From NCBI RefSeq assembly GCF_002973535.1, contig NZ_PVEP01000001.1, forward strand, positions 1,109,011 to 1,173,010: a stretch of DNA of 64,000 nucleotides. Direction: 5' to 3'. Numbering within the stretch: position 1 is the stretch's first letter; each line of letters begins with the position of its first letter. A program made the translations under genes and the position numbers. Shown here piece by piece: positions 1 to 9,013 of the stretch. Source of the stretch: Albidovulum denitrificans. Its GTDB lineage: Bacteria > Pseudomonadota > Alphaproteobacteria > Rhodobacterales > Rhodobacteraceae. Below the pieces are notes generated by a model. That model saw only the letters and a program-made list of their open reading frames with translations. It searched no databases and was not told the DNA's origin.

Positions 1-1
1 C

Positions 2-931
2 CTTGGCGCGGACCTCTTCCTTGTCGATCCGAACGTGATGGACCTGAAGATCTGGCAGGCGATTGCGATCTCTGTCGGCTCGCTGGCGCTTGGCTGGGGG
101 CTTTACGACACGCTTTGCAAGTCGAAGCTGGGCGACAGCCCGACCACGCTGATGGTGGTCCTTTATGTCATCCTCGTCGTGATGGCCTGGGGCTATACCC
201 ACGTCTTTTCGGGCCGCGCGGCGCTTTTGCACCTTGGCGCCTTCACCGCGACGATCATGACGGCGAATGTGTTCCTGATCATCATCCCGAACCAGAAGAT
301 CGTCGTGGCCGACCTGATCGCGGGCCGCACGCCCGACCCGAAATACGGGAAAATCGCCAAGCTGCGGTCGACGCATAACAACTACCTGACGCTGCCGGTC
401 ATCTTCATGATGCTGTCGAACCATTACCCACTGGCCTTCGCGAGCGAATATAACTGGATCATCGCCAGCCTTGTATTCCTGATGGGCGTCACGATCCGGC
501 ACTGGTTCAACAGCGTCCATGCGCGCAAGGGCAAGCCGCTCTGGACCTGGCTGGTGACGGTGCTGATCTTCCTTCTTGTCGCCTGGCTGTCCACCGCGCC
601 GCTCTATCGCGCCGGGGGGGAGGCTGCCCTGCCCCTGACACCCGCGCAGCAGCGCTTTGCCGATGCGGGCGATTTCGCGGATGTGTCGGACATCGTGCTG
701 GGCCGCTGTTCCATGTGCCATTCGACCGAGCCGGGCTATGACGGCATCCACTATGCGCCAAAGGGCGTGATCCTTGACCGGCCCGAGGAGATCGCCCGCT
801 GGGCGCCCGAGATTTACCTTCAGGCGGGCCTCAGCCACGCCATGCCGCCCGCCAACGTGTCCTTCATCGAACCGGAAGAGCGGGCGAAGATCGTCGCCTG
901 GTATCGCGGCGTCACGCGCAACGACGGCTGA
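2..931 (+). CDS. puuD: Urate oxidase PuuD-type (membrane-bound, cytochrome c domain), 5' end cut off
   Basis: The reading frame is open to the left edge, so only the last 309 codons are present. The visible part has several hydrophobic segments (a membrane portion of about 190 residues), then a short periplasmic-type domain with one CxxCH heme site (CSMCH, nt 707-721) and a downstream HAMPP that could give the distal Met ligand. This order, integral membrane domain followed by a small cytochrome c domain, is that of PuuD, which oxidises urate to 5-hydroxyisourate and passes electrons to the respiratory chain. The C-terminal heme domain is complete. No other purine genes are visible because the window starts here; the rest of a urate/allantoin cluster would be expected to the left. 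A generic cytochrome c membrane protein is the main alternative. Confidence 0.85.
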   Translation, partial: LGADLFLVDPNVMDLKIWQAIAISVGSLALGWGLYDTLCKSKLGDSPTTLMVVLYVILVVMAWGYTHVFSGRAALLHLGAFTATIMTANVFLIIIPNQKIVVADLIAGRTPDPKYGKIAKLRSTHNNYLTLPVIFMMLSNHYPLAFASEYNWIIASLVFLMGVTIRHWFNSVHARKGKPLWTWLVTVLIFLLVAWLSTAPLYRAGGEAALPLTPAQQRFADAGDFADVSDIVLGRCSMCHSTEPGYDGIHYAPKGVILDRPEEIARWAPEIYLQAGLSHAMPPANVSFIEPEERAKIVAWYRGVTRNDG

Positions 932-1912
932 TCAGGGGGCGACGAAACGCCATTCGGTGATCTGGCGATAGGTCTCACCGGGGCGGAGCAGGATCGACGG
1001 GAAACACCGATGGTTCGGCGCATCGGGCCAGCCCTGCGCCTCGATCGCCACGCCCTCGCCCGCCTGCCGCCCCGGCCGGGCGGCGCCGGACCCGTCATAG
1101 ACCTGCACGCCCGGTTCCGTGGTGGACAGCGTCATGGCGACGCCCGTCGCTCCGGTCAAGGTAAGGACAGGGCGAAGCGCCACGCGCCCGTCCGACAGGC
1201 AGAAGCAATGATCGAGCGGCGGCTGCCCCGGCCCGGCCGGTTTGCCCGCGAGAAAGTCGAACACCGTCCCCGCGACCGGGGCGATCTCCCCCGTCGGCAG
1301 CACGTCGTCGGTCGCGGGCAGGTAGTGATCGGCCGCAATTTCAAGGCGATGGCCCTGCCAGCTTTCGCTGCCGTCGAGGTTCCAGTAGCTGTGGTTCGCA
1401 GCGTTGAAGAGCGTGGGGCGGTCGGTTTCCGCCACCACCTCAAGCCGCAGGCAGTCCGGTTCCGGCAGGGAGTAGGTCGCGCGGATCGTTCGATTGCCGG
1501 GAAAGCTGCCCGCGCCATGGGGCAAATCCAGCGCCAACGTCACGGCATCCGGGCCGCTTTCCTCCATCGACCACAGTTTCAGATGCGTCCCCGCCGCGCC
1601 GGAATGCAGGATGTTCGGCTGCTCCGGCCCCGGATCGAAGCGCAACACCTGCCCGCAGACCTCGGCCCGGTTGCCGCCGATCCGGTTCGCCACCGGCGCG
1701 ATCAGCGAACCGTGAAAGCGCATCGCGCCTTCGTAATCCGCCACGCTGTCCGAGCCGAGCGTCAGGCTGCGCCCCACCCCGGCAAGGCGCAGGTCCTGAA
1801 GGATCGCGCCCAGCGTCAGCACCCGGACCGTCAGCGCGGCGGACCGCAACGTGGCCACCCGGACCGCTTCCGCCGCCCGCGTCCGGCCGAATTCCGCGAT
1901 CTCCACCGCCAT
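932..1912 (-). CDS. galM: Aldose 1-epimerase (mutarotase)
   Basis: A 326-residue protein, close to the usual family length. It interconverts the alpha and beta anomers of aldoses such as galactose or glucose in the cytosol. Family landmarks are present in order: an NILHSG segment, NHSYWNL with the general-acid histidine, and near the C terminus the catalytic glutamate in AIEAQGWPDAPNH. The stop codon lies directly against the stop of the convergent urate oxidase gene. It is followed upstream by a PHP-domain gene only 7 nt away on the same strand, so the two are probably co-transcribed. Its true sugar is not shown by the sequence. Confidence 0.9.
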   Translation of the reverse strand: MAVEIAEFGRTRAAEAVRVATLRSAALTVRVLTLGAILQDLRLAGVGRSLTLGSDSVADYEGAMRFHGSLIAPVANRIGGNRAEVCGQVLRFDPGPEQPNILHSGAAGTHLKLWSMEESGPDAVTLALDLPHGAGSFPGNRTIRATYSLPEPDCLRLEVVAETDRPTLFNAANHSYWNLDGSESWQGHRLEIAADHYLPATDDVLPTGEIAPVAGTVFDFLAGKPAGPGQPPLDHCFCLSDGRVALRPVLTLTGATGVAMTLSTTEPGVQVYDGSGAARPGRQAGEGVAIEAQGWPDAPNHRCFPSILLRPGETYRQITEWRFVAP

Positions 1913-1919
1913 GCCGCCC

Positions 1920-2837
1920 TCAGCGCCAGATCGGGTTCGACCAGGCCCGGCGGCCCGCGCGGTCGACGACCGTCACACGCAGCCAGTCCGACCTGCCGAA
2001 CCGGTCCAGCGGCACCGAGGCGCGGGTCATCGACAGCCCGTGAACCCCTTTCGCGGCCTGGCCATAGCCCTGCACGATCACCGAGGCGGCGGCCGAGCAT
2101 TCCACCTCAACCGTCTTCTCCGTCACCTCGATCCGCCTGATTTCAGGGCCTTGCGTGGAATAGTTGAGACCGGACCTGAGCGCGGCGACCAGCGCCTCGG
2201 GGTCGTTCTCCTCGGCCTTGACCATGACCCAGCCACCGAAGTGGTCGGGTTCGGAGAAATGCGCGTCGTCGGTGGCGACAAGGTTGATCCGCCGCCCCTC
2301 CGACAAAAGCAGATCGTTGATCGCAAAGCCATCCGGCCTGTCGCAACCGGCCCAGCAGCCGTGATTATAGGTTTCGACCGCATGGGCGGCCTGGACGGTG
2401 CGGGCATCGGCCAGCGTCAGGCCCGACCATTGCGGATGGGCAATGGCGACGAACGCGCCCGCGTCCCGCGCCCGCCGCGCAAGGTCGGCAGCACTTTCGG
2501 ACCCTTCGACCGCCTTGAAATGCGGCGCCTCGGGCGGTGCGAAATCCTCGGGCAGACCCACGGCAAGGATGTGCCACAGCTCGCCATTCTCCTGACTGCC
2601 GGTGTGAAGTTCCGCACCAGCTATGGTCGTGAACCCCTTGGCGCGAAAGGATTTCGTGTCGGTAAGGGGATAGCCGTAAAGACCGATGAAATGGTCGGTC
2701 AGCGCCATGAAGTCATAGCCTTCGTCCCGATAGCGGCGACAGACCTCGGCAGGGTCCAACACCCCGTCGGAGCGGGTCGAATGAGTGTGCAGGTTGCCCC
2801 GATAGAACCGTCCGGGCGCGGTGAAAGCGTCGGTCAT
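1920..2837 (-). CDS. PHP-domain metal-dependent phosphoesterase
   Basis: A 305-residue protein with the PHP (polymerase and histidinol phosphatase) fold. Metal-ligand motifs appear in the expected order: NLHTHSTRSDG near the N terminus, a TDHF segment, ELHTG, IAHPQW and TDDAHF. PHP proteins of this type hydrolyse phosphoesters using bound divalent metal; the substrate is not evident. I start it at the ATG at 2837, which has a strong GGAGGGG ribosome site 8 nt upstream, rather than at a further upstream codon that would add 17 residues with no resemblance to the family. It is transcribed ahead of the aldose epimerase gene with a 7-nt gap, suggesting carbohydrate-related metabolism. Confidence 0.85.
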   Translation of the reverse strand: MTDAFTAPGRFYRGNLHTHSTRSDGVLDPAEVCRRYRDEGYDFMALTDHFIGLYGYPLTDTKSFRAKGFTTIAGAELHTGSQENGELWHILAVGLPEDFAPPEAPHFKAVEGSESAADLARRARDAGAFVAIAHPQWSGLTLADARTVQAAHAVETYNHGCWAGCDRPDGFAINDLLLSEGRRINLVATDDAHFSEPDHFGGWVMVKAEENDPEALVAALRSGLNYSTQGPEIRRIEVTEKTVEVECSAAASVIVQGYGQAAKGVHGLSMTRASVPLDRFGRSDWLRVTVVDRAGRRAWSNPIWR

Positions 2838-3039
2838 GCGAATCCCCTCCCACGCGCAACAGACTGCCCGAACCCGCGCCCGGCGCAATCGCCTTGACGT
2901 ATCCGGCCCCGCCCGAACGGGCCGTCTTTGCCCCGCAGACTTGGCATCCCGGCCGAATACATGCTATTTTGCCACATTCCTGCATCAGAACAGGCGGGCG
3001 GGCGCCTTGGCACCCGACACCCGATACGGGCGGTTTGAC

Positions 3040-3486
3040 ATGAAGAAAGTGGAATTGGGCGCCGGGGCGCCACAGGAAACGCAATCGCAATTCGCCGCGC
3101 TTTGCTATCGCAGCGCGGGCAAGGACGGTGTGGAAATCCTGCTGATCACCAGCCGGGACACCGGGCGCTGGATCATCCCGAAGGGCTGGCCGATGAAAGG
3201 CCGGAACGGGTCGGAAACCGCGCTGCGCGAGGCCTTCGAAGAGGCCGGCGTCGAGGGCAAGCCCGCCGCGACGCCGATCGGCGTTTACAGCTATGACAAG
3301 GTGCTGGACAACGGCGCGCTTCAGCCCTGCATCGTCTCGGTCTTTCCGGTCAAGGTAAGCAAGCTGCGCAAGAAATACCCCGAGGTCGGCCAACGCACCC
3401 GGCGCTGGTTCAAGCCGAAGAAGGCCGCCGAGAAGGTCAATGAAGAGGAATTGCGCGCCCTTCTGGCCAATTTCGCCCCCGCATAG
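3040..3486 (+). CDS. NUDIX hydrolase
   Basis: A 148-residue protein carrying a NUDIX box at about residues 47-69, with the REAFEEAGVEG core that binds the catalytic metals. The C-terminal region (RRWFKPKKAAEKV) is that of the small diadenosine- or diphosphoinositol-polyphosphate type NUDIX enzymes common in alphaproteobacteria, so hydrolysis of a nucleoside diphosphate derivative is likely; the precise substrate is unknown. The start is taken at ATG 3040, where similarity to the family begins; the frame is open further upstream but that part overlaps the divergent PHP gene and reads as noise. The next gene (DUF1178) follows after 61 nt. Confidence 0.88.
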   Translation: MKKVELGAGAPQETQSQFAALCYRSAGKDGVEILLITSRDTGRWIIPKGWPMKGRNGSETALREAFEEAGVEGKPAATPIGVYSYDKVLDNGALQPCIVSVFPVKVSKLRKKYPEVGQRTRRWFKPKKAAEKVNEEELRALLANFAPA

Positions 3487-3547
3487 CCCGGCTTGATTTC
3501 CCGCGCGATCTGGCCACATAGAAGGAAAGGCAACCCTTTCGACGGCC

Positions 3548-3967
3548 ATGATCCGCTACACGCTGAAATGCTCCGACGACCATGAATTCGACAGCTGGTT
3601 CCAGTCTGCCGATGCCTTCGACCGCCTGCTGGGCGCGGGCCATGTCAGCTGCGCCCTCTGCGGGTCGTCTGAGGTCGAAAAGGTCCTGATGGCCCCGGCC
3701 GTCCGCCCGGCGCGCAAGGCTGCCGCGCCGCTGACCGCGCCTGCGAACCCCGCCGAAGAGGCGCTGGCGAAGATGCGCCGCGCGGTCGAGGAAAACTCCG
3801 ACTATGTCGGCATGAACTTCGCCGCCGAGGCCCGCGCGATCCATGAGGGCGAGGCCCCCGAACGGTCGATCTATGGCGAGGCCCGCGCGGATGAGGCGAA
3901 GAAGCTGATCGAGGACGGCGTGCCGGTCGCGCCCCTGCCCTTCCTGCCGCGCACCAAGGCGAACTGA
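3548..3967 (+). CDS. DUF1178 family protein
   Basis: A 139-residue protein of the DUF1178 family, conserved in alphaproteobacteria and of unknown function. The N-terminal third holds a putative metal knuckle: C8 and H12 followed by a CxxC pair (C35, C38) within VSCALCGS. The rest is charged and alanine-rich without membrane segments. It lies between the NUDIX gene and aspartate kinase on the same strand, with short gaps, so it may be carried in one transcript. No function is assigned. Confidence 0.85.
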   Translation: MIRYTLKCSDDHEFDSWFQSADAFDRLLGAGHVSCALCGSSEVEKVLMAPAVRPARKAAAPLTAPANPAEEALAKMRRAVEENSDYVGMNFAAEARAIHEGEAPERSIYGEARADEAKKLIEDGVPVAPLPFLPRTKAN

Positions 3968-4060
3968 CGCAGCCACCCTTCGCAGACCGCCCCTTGCCCT
4001 TGCCCGCGCGCGCGCATAAGAAGCGCGCGATTTGACCATGCGGACGCAAGGGGGGCCGGA

Positions 4061-5323
4061 ATGCCGCTTCTCGTGATGAAATTCGGCGGCACCTCGGTGG
4101 CCGATCTCGACCGCATCCGCAATGCCGCCGAGAAGGTCAAGCGCGAGGTCGAGCGCGGCTATGACGTCATCGTCATCGTCAGCGCCATGTCGGGCAAGAC
4201 CAACGAACTGGTGGGCTGGGTCGAACAGACCTCGCCGCTCTACGACGCGCGCGAATATGACGCGGTCGTGGCCAGCGGCGAAAACGTGACGGCCGGGCTG
4301 ATGGCGCTGACGCTTCAGGAAATGGACGTGCCGGCCCGGTCCTGGCAGGGCTGGCAGGTGCCGATCAATACCACCTCGGCCCATGCCGCCGCGCGCTTCG
4401 TGTCGATCCCGCGCGAAAACCTCGACGCGAAATTCGCCGAAGGGTTCAAGGTCGCCGTGGTCGCGGGGTTCCAGGGCCTGAGCCATGAGGGCCGCGTCAC
4501 CACGCTGGGCCGGGGCGGGTCGGATACTACGGCCGTCGCCTTCGCCGCCGCCTTCGCGGCCGAACGCTGCGACATCTACACCGATGTGGACGGCATCTAC
4601 ACCACCGATCCGCGCATCACCTCGAAGGCCCGCAAGCTTGACAGGATCGCCTTCGAGGAGATGCTGGAACTGGCCTCCCTTGGCGCGAAGGTGCTGCAAA
4701 CGCGGTCGGTGGAACTTGCCATGCGCTACAAGGTGCGGCTGCGCGTATTGTCCTCATTCGAGGATACCGACGAAAACTCCGGGACCCTGGTCTGCGACGA
4801 GGATGAAATCATGGAATCGAAAGTCGTCTCTGGCGTCGCCTATTCGCGCGACGAGGCAAAGATCACGCTGTTTACCATCGAGGACCGGCCCGGCGTCGCC
4901 AGCGCCATCTTCGGGCCGCTGTCGGACGCGGGCGTGAACGTCGACATGATCGTTCAGAACATCTCGGAAAAGGACTATGACGAGGCCCATTCCGGCGCCG
5001 TCACCGACATGACCTTTTCCTGCCCCGTCAATCAGGTCGCCCGCGCCAAGAAGGCGATGGAAGACGCGATGGCCGCCGGTGAGATCAAGTATGACGACCT
5101 TATCATCGACACCGACGTCGCCAAGATCTCGGTCGTCGGCATCGGGATGCGGTCCCATGCCGGTGTCGCCGCCCGGATGTTCGAGGCGCTTTCCGCCGAA
5201 AACATCAACATCAAGGTCATCTCGACCTCAGAGATCAAGATTTCGGTGCTGATCGACCGGAAATATATGGAACTCGCCGTGCAGGCACTCCATGATGCTT
5301 TCGAACTGGAGAAAGCGGCCTGA
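4061..5323 (+). CDS. lysC: Aspartate kinase
   Basis: A 420-residue aspartokinase that phosphorylates aspartate, the first step to lysine, threonine, methionine and diaminopimelate. The KFGGTS nucleotide-binding motif is at residues 7-12, the kinase domain runs to about residue 250, and the C-terminal part holds two ACT domains (for example the segments starting ITLFTIEDRPG and ISVVGIGMRSH) that normally bind lysine or threonine for feedback inhibition. It has the length of the monofunctional class. The gene is followed after 33 nt by ptsP, an arrangement common in alphaproteobacteria, so the two are likely one operon. Confidence 0.97.
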   Translation: MPLLVMKFGGTSVADLDRIRNAAEKVKREVERGYDVIVIVSAMSGKTNELVGWVEQTSPLYDAREYDAVVASGENVTAGLMALTLQEMDVPARSWQGWQVPINTTSAHAAARFVSIPRENLDAKFAEGFKVAVVAGFQGLSHEGRVTTLGRGGSDTTAVAFAAAFAAERCDIYTDVDGIYTTDPRITSKARKLDRIAFEEMLELASLGAKVLQTRSVELAMRYKVRLRVLSSFEDTDENSGTLVCDEDEIMESKVVSGVAYSRDEAKITLFTIEDRPGVASAIFGPLSDAGVNVDMIVQNISEKDYDEAHSGAVTDMTFSCPVNQVARAKKAMEDAMAAGEIKYDDLIIDTDVAKISVVGIGMRSHAGVAARMFEALSAENINIKVISTSEIKISVLIDRKYMELAVQALHDAFELEKAA

Positions 5324-5356
5324 CGGCGGGGGCCGTACAGGCAGTCACGGGGGGTC

Positions 5357-7603
5357 ATGCCCGAACGGACGGAAAGCGAAAGTCGCAAGCTCCTCAGGCG
5401 CTTGCGCGACTCTCTTGCGGAGCAGGGAGAGGGGCAGGAGCGGCTGGACCGTATCACCCATCTGATCGCGGATTCGATGGAGACGCAGGTCTGTTCCATC
5501 TATCTCTTCCGCGATGACGAGACGCTTGAGCTGTGCGCGACCGAGGGCCTGAAAAAGGAATCGGTCCACCAGACACGGATGCGGCTGGGCGAAGGTCTGG
5601 TCGGCCGCGTCGCCAAATCCTCGACCGCGATCAACACCGGGAACGCCCCCGCCGAACGCGGCTTCCGCTACATGCCGGAGACCGGGGAAGAGATCTATTC
5701 CTCCTTCCTTGGCGTGCCGATCCAGCGGCTGGGCGAAAAGCTGGGCGTTCTGGTCGTCCAGTCCAAGGAAGCCCGGCAGTATTCCGACGATGAGGTCTAT
5801 GCGCTGGAAGTCGTCGCCATGGTGCTGGCCGAGATGACCGAGCTTGGTGCCTTCATCGGCGAGGGCGAGGCGTTAAGCGCGCTGCACACCCATCCGGTGA
5901 TGTTCCGCGGCGCGACCGGGCAGGAAGGCACGGCCGAGGGCCATGTCTGGCTGCACGAACCCCGCGTCGTCGTCACCAACATGGTCGGCGACGACCCCGA
6001 GGCAGAGCGTGAAAGGCTGCGCGCGGCGGTCGAGAAGCTGCGGATGTCGGTCGACGATATGATCTCTCTCACCGATGCGCAGGGGACCGAACAGCGCGAG
6101 GTGCTGGAAGCTTACCGCATGTTCGCCCATTCGCGCGGCTGGATCCGGCGGATGGAAGAGGATATCGGCCGCGGCCTGTCGGCCGAGGCGGCGGTGGAAA
6201 AGGAACAATCCGCCGCCCGCGCCCGGCTGGAAACCGTCCCCGACCCCTATCTGCGCGACCGCCTGCACGACCTTGACGACCTGTCGAACCGTCTCTTGCG
6301 GCTTCTGACCGGACAGGGGCGCGATACCGGCGCCGACATGCCCGCCGACCCGATCCTTGTCGCGCGCAATATCGGCCCGGCCGAACTGCTGGACTATGGC
6401 CGCAAGCTGAAAGGGATCGTGCTTGAGGAAGGCTCTGTCGGGTCCCACGCCGCCGTGGTGGCGCGCGCGCTGGTCATTCCGCTGGTGATCCATGCCGAAC
6501 GTATCACCACCGAGGCGCTGAACGGCGACGCGATCCTGGTCGACGGCGATCAGGGCCTCGCCCATCTGCGCCCCGAAGACAGCGTCGCCGCCGCCTTCCG
6601 CGACAAGATCGCCATGCAGACCGAGGCGCAAAGCCGCTATGCCTCGCTCCGCGAACTGCCCGCTACGGCGCTTTGCGGCACCACGATCGGGCTGCACATG
6701 AATGCGGGCCTGATGGCCGATCTGCCCTCGCTGGCCGGGTCGGGGGCCGAAGGTGTGGGCCTGTTCCGTACCGAGCTGCAATTCCTGATCCGCAACCATG
6801 TCCCGAAACGCTCGGAACTGGCGGCGATCTATTCCAACGTCCTGGACGCCGCCAAGGGCAAGCGCGTGGCCTTCCGCACGCTCGACATCGGGTCGGACAA
6901 GGTGCTGCCCTACATGAAGCGGGTGGAGGAGCCGAACCCCGCGATGGGCTGGCGCGCGATCCGCGTCGGGCTGGAAAAGCCCGGCGTCCTCAGGATGCAG
7001 TTGCAGGCGCTGTTGCGCGCGGCGAACGGGCGGCCGCTGACCGTGATGTTCCCCTTCATTGCCGAATATGACGAATTCCGCGTCGCGCGGCAGATGGCCC
7101 TGGACGAGATGGAGCGCGAGCGGCGGCTGGGCCACATCCTGCCCGCGTCGCTGGAAATCGGCGCGATGATGGAGACGCCCTCACTCGCCTTCGCGCCCGA
7201 CACCTTCTTCCGCGAGACCGATTTCATCTCCATCGGCGGCAATGACCTCAAGCAGTTCTTCTTCGCCGCCGACCGCGAGAATGAGCAGGTCCGGCGCCGC
7301 TATGACATGCTGAACACCAGTTTCCTGCGCTTCATTTCGCAGGTCGTTGCGCGCGTGGGGGAATTCGGCACGCCGCTTTCGTTCTGCGGCGAGGATGCGG
7401 GCCGCCCGGTCGAGGCGCTGTGCCTTGCGGCGTTGGGCGTTCGGACCCTGTCGATGCGGCCCGCCTCCATCGGCCCGGTAAAGCACCTGATCCGCAAGGT
7501 GCGCCTCAGCGAGCTGCGCGATCTGCTGACGGCCGAGATGGCGAAGGACAGCGTCAATGTCCGCCCCGCCGTCATGGACTGGCTCGCCCGGCAGGAGATT
7601 TGA
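5357..7603 (+). CDS. ptsP: Phosphoenolpyruvate-protein phosphotransferase PtsP (enzyme I Ntr)
   Basis: A 748-residue enzyme I of the nitrogen-related phosphotransferase system, which takes phosphate from PEP and hands it to NPr. An N-terminal GAF domain (about residues 25-165) precedes the enzyme I body. The phosphorylated histidine is H364 in GSVGSHAAVVAR, and the C-terminal PEP-binding barrel includes GLFRTE and ISIGGNDL segments. The GAF domain separates PtsP from sugar-PTS enzyme I and is thought to sense nitrogen status (glutamine in enterobacteria). It lies 33 nt behind lysC and ends 6 nt from the convergent EcsC gene. Confidence 0.95.
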   Translation: MPERTESESRKLLRRLRDSLAEQGEGQERLDRITHLIADSMETQVCSIYLFRDDETLELCATEGLKKESVHQTRMRLGEGLVGRVAKSSTAINTGNAPAERGFRYMPETGEEIYSSFLGVPIQRLGEKLGVLVVQSKEARQYSDDEVYALEVVAMVLAEMTELGAFIGEGEALSALHTHPVMFRGATGQEGTAEGHVWLHEPRVVVTNMVGDDPEAERERLRAAVEKLRMSVDDMISLTDAQGTEQREVLEAYRMFAHSRGWIRRMEEDIGRGLSAEAAVEKEQSAARARLETVPDPYLRDRLHDLDDLSNRLLRLLTGQGRDTGADMPADPILVARNIGPAELLDYGRKLKGIVLEEGSVGSHAAVVARALVIPLVIHAERITTEALNGDAILVDGDQGLAHLRPEDSVAAAFRDKIAMQTEAQSRYASLRELPATALCGTTIGLHMNAGLMADLPSLAGSGAEGVGLFRTELQFLIRNHVPKRSELAAIYSNVLDAAKGKRVAFRTLDIGSDKVLPYMKRVEEPNPAMGWRAIRVGLEKPGVLRMQLQALLRAANGRPLTVMFPFIAEYDEFRVARQMALDEMERERRLGHILPASLEIGAMMETPSLAFAPDTFFRETDFISIGGNDLKQFFFAADRENEQVRRRYDMLNTSFLRFISQVVARVGEFGTPLSFCGEDAGRPVEALCLAALGVRTLSMRPASIGPVKHLIRKVRLSELRDLLTAEMAKDSVNVRPAVMDWLARQEI

Positions 7604-7609
7604 TCCGGG

Positions 7610-8398
7610 TCAGCGGCTTTTCAGACGCTTGCGTTCCGCCATTGCAGAGTTGAACGAAAGCCGCACCACTTCTTCGCCATGCTCATGCGCCAGCCTGCGA
7701 AGTGCGAACCGGATTTCGGCTAGTTCCTGGTAATAGTCAGTGAATGCATAATTTACTCCTGCGCCGGTAACACTACCGAGGACTGGAATGGTCTGGGCGG
7801 CAAGCTTCTGCGTCAGGACTGCTGCCAGACGCGGCGCAACGCTTGCGATCAGTCCATGAACAGTCACACCGTTAATGAGAACGCGTGATGCGAGAAAGCT
7901 GGTGTTGATGCCGTCATCTTGGGTGGTTGCGGGATTGCCGCTACCGAACACCAGAAGACACTCTCGGCGCACTTCTTCGTCCTTTGGGTCGAAGCCTTCT
8001 GCGCGAGCGGCTTTCTGGATCGCCGCGAACATGATCGATACTGTTACCGGCAATTCAACGATCGCCGACGATACTCCCGCAAATCCCCCCACCGCCCCGG
8101 TGAAGACCGAAGCCAACTTGTGCCCATGCTTGCCCACATCTGGCGCCATTCGGCTTTCCGACGTCATGGAGGCACCCCGATACGCCAAATCGAGCGCCCA
8201 TACAGTTGCGTCCTCGAGACTGTCCTTCGCAACGTCCGGCAGGCTCTCAAGAATATTCTCTGCGTTGCTTCCGACGAATGCCACGAGTTTCATCAGCATA
8301 CCGCTGGCAGAGTCCGCACGCTTCGCCAGAACTGCTATCTCTTCCTCATGACTCGCAGAAAGCGAAGAGATCACGTTAGTTTTTGAGGTGCCCGGCAT
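7610..8398 (-). CDS. EcsC family protein
   Basis: A 262-residue protein recognisable as EcsC family (named from a Bacillus ABC-transporter accessory protein; biochemical role unknown). It has a helical N-terminal region, a glycine-rich hydrophobic stretch around GAVGGFAGVSSAIVELPVTVSIMF split by small residues, and a second one near TIPVLGSVTGAGVNYAFTDYY, which suggests membrane association. I choose ATG 8398 because a GGAG site sits about 8 nt upstream. Its base composition is visibly lower in GC than all neighbours and its codon choice is less biased to G/C at third positions, suggesting acquisition by transfer. It sits alone between ptsP (convergent) and an acetyltransferase on the same strand. 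Confidence 0.8.
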   Translation of the reverse strand: MPGTSKTNVISSLSASHEEEIAVLAKRADSASGMLMKLVAFVGSNAENILESLPDVAKDSLEDATVWALDLAYRGASMTSESRMAPDVGKHGHKLASVFTGAVGGFAGVSSAIVELPVTVSIMFAAIQKAARAEGFDPKDEEVRRECLLVFGSGNPATTQDDGINTSFLASRVLINGVTVHGLIASVAPRLAAVLTQKLAAQTIPVLGSVTGAGVNYAFTDYYQELAEIRFALRRLAHEHGEEVVRLSFNSAMAERKRLKSR

Positions 8399-8433
8399 CA
8401 AAGTTCTCCACTGCGTAGGTAGAATTGAGAACT

Positions 8434-8946
8434 TCACCCACTTCCGTCAACTGCCAAATAGCCGCCGTCTTTCTCGACCGGCCCCCTGACCCCTTCCCAG
8501 GCGCCGGAGCGCAGCGATAGCGCCAGAACCCGGTCCGGGTTGGTGGGGGGCGGCATGATCACGCCCTCGATCTTGCGAAAGCCGAAGCGGCGGTAATAGG
8601 GCGCGTCGCCAACCAGCAGCACCCTTTCCCAGCCCAGCCGGGCCGCCTCGGCCAGGCTTTCGCGCATCAGCAGGCCGCCAAGCCCCTCGCCCTGCCGGGT
8701 CGGGTGGACCGCGACGGGACCAAGAAGCAGCACCCGCCTGCCGCCGACCCGCACCGGCCAATAGCGGATCACGGCGGCAAGGATGCCGTCGGCGTCGCGA
8801 AGCGTCAGGCAAAGCTCTGCCACCTTGGCCACCCCGTCGCGCAGCCGGTACGAGGACAGCGCCGTGCGCCCCGGCGCGAAGCAGAGGTCGTAAAGCGCCT
8901 CCACCTCCCACCAGTCGGCCTCGGTTTCCTCCTCAAGCCGGTACAC
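8434..8946 (-). CDS. GNAT family N-acetyltransferase
   Basis: A 170-residue single-domain GNAT protein of the YhbS-like group. The acetyl-CoA binding region is seen as LLGPVAVHPTRQGEGLGGLLM (the central R/Q-x-x-G-x-G/A pattern), followed by the VLLVGDAPYYRRFGF segment that is typical of the YhbS subgroup. The acceptor molecule cannot be told from sequence. The gene is on the minus strand ahead of the EcsC gene with a 35-nt gap and diverges from the flavin reductase gene, the two sharing a 67-nt promoter interval. Confidence 0.88.
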   Translation of the reverse strand: MYRLEEETEADWWEVEALYDLCFAPGRTALSSYRLRDGVAKVAELCLTLRDADGILAAVIRYWPVRVGGRRVLLLGPVAVHPTRQGEGLGGLLMRESLAEAARLGWERVLLVGDAPYYRRFGFRKIEGVIMPPPTNPDRVLALSLRSGAWEGVRGPVEKDGGYLAVDGSG

Positions 8947-9013
8947 TGGGCCTTCTCCCCCCGAATCCGCTGGAAATCGGCCCTAACATGCGGGCAGGAT
9001 TGGAGCAAACCGA

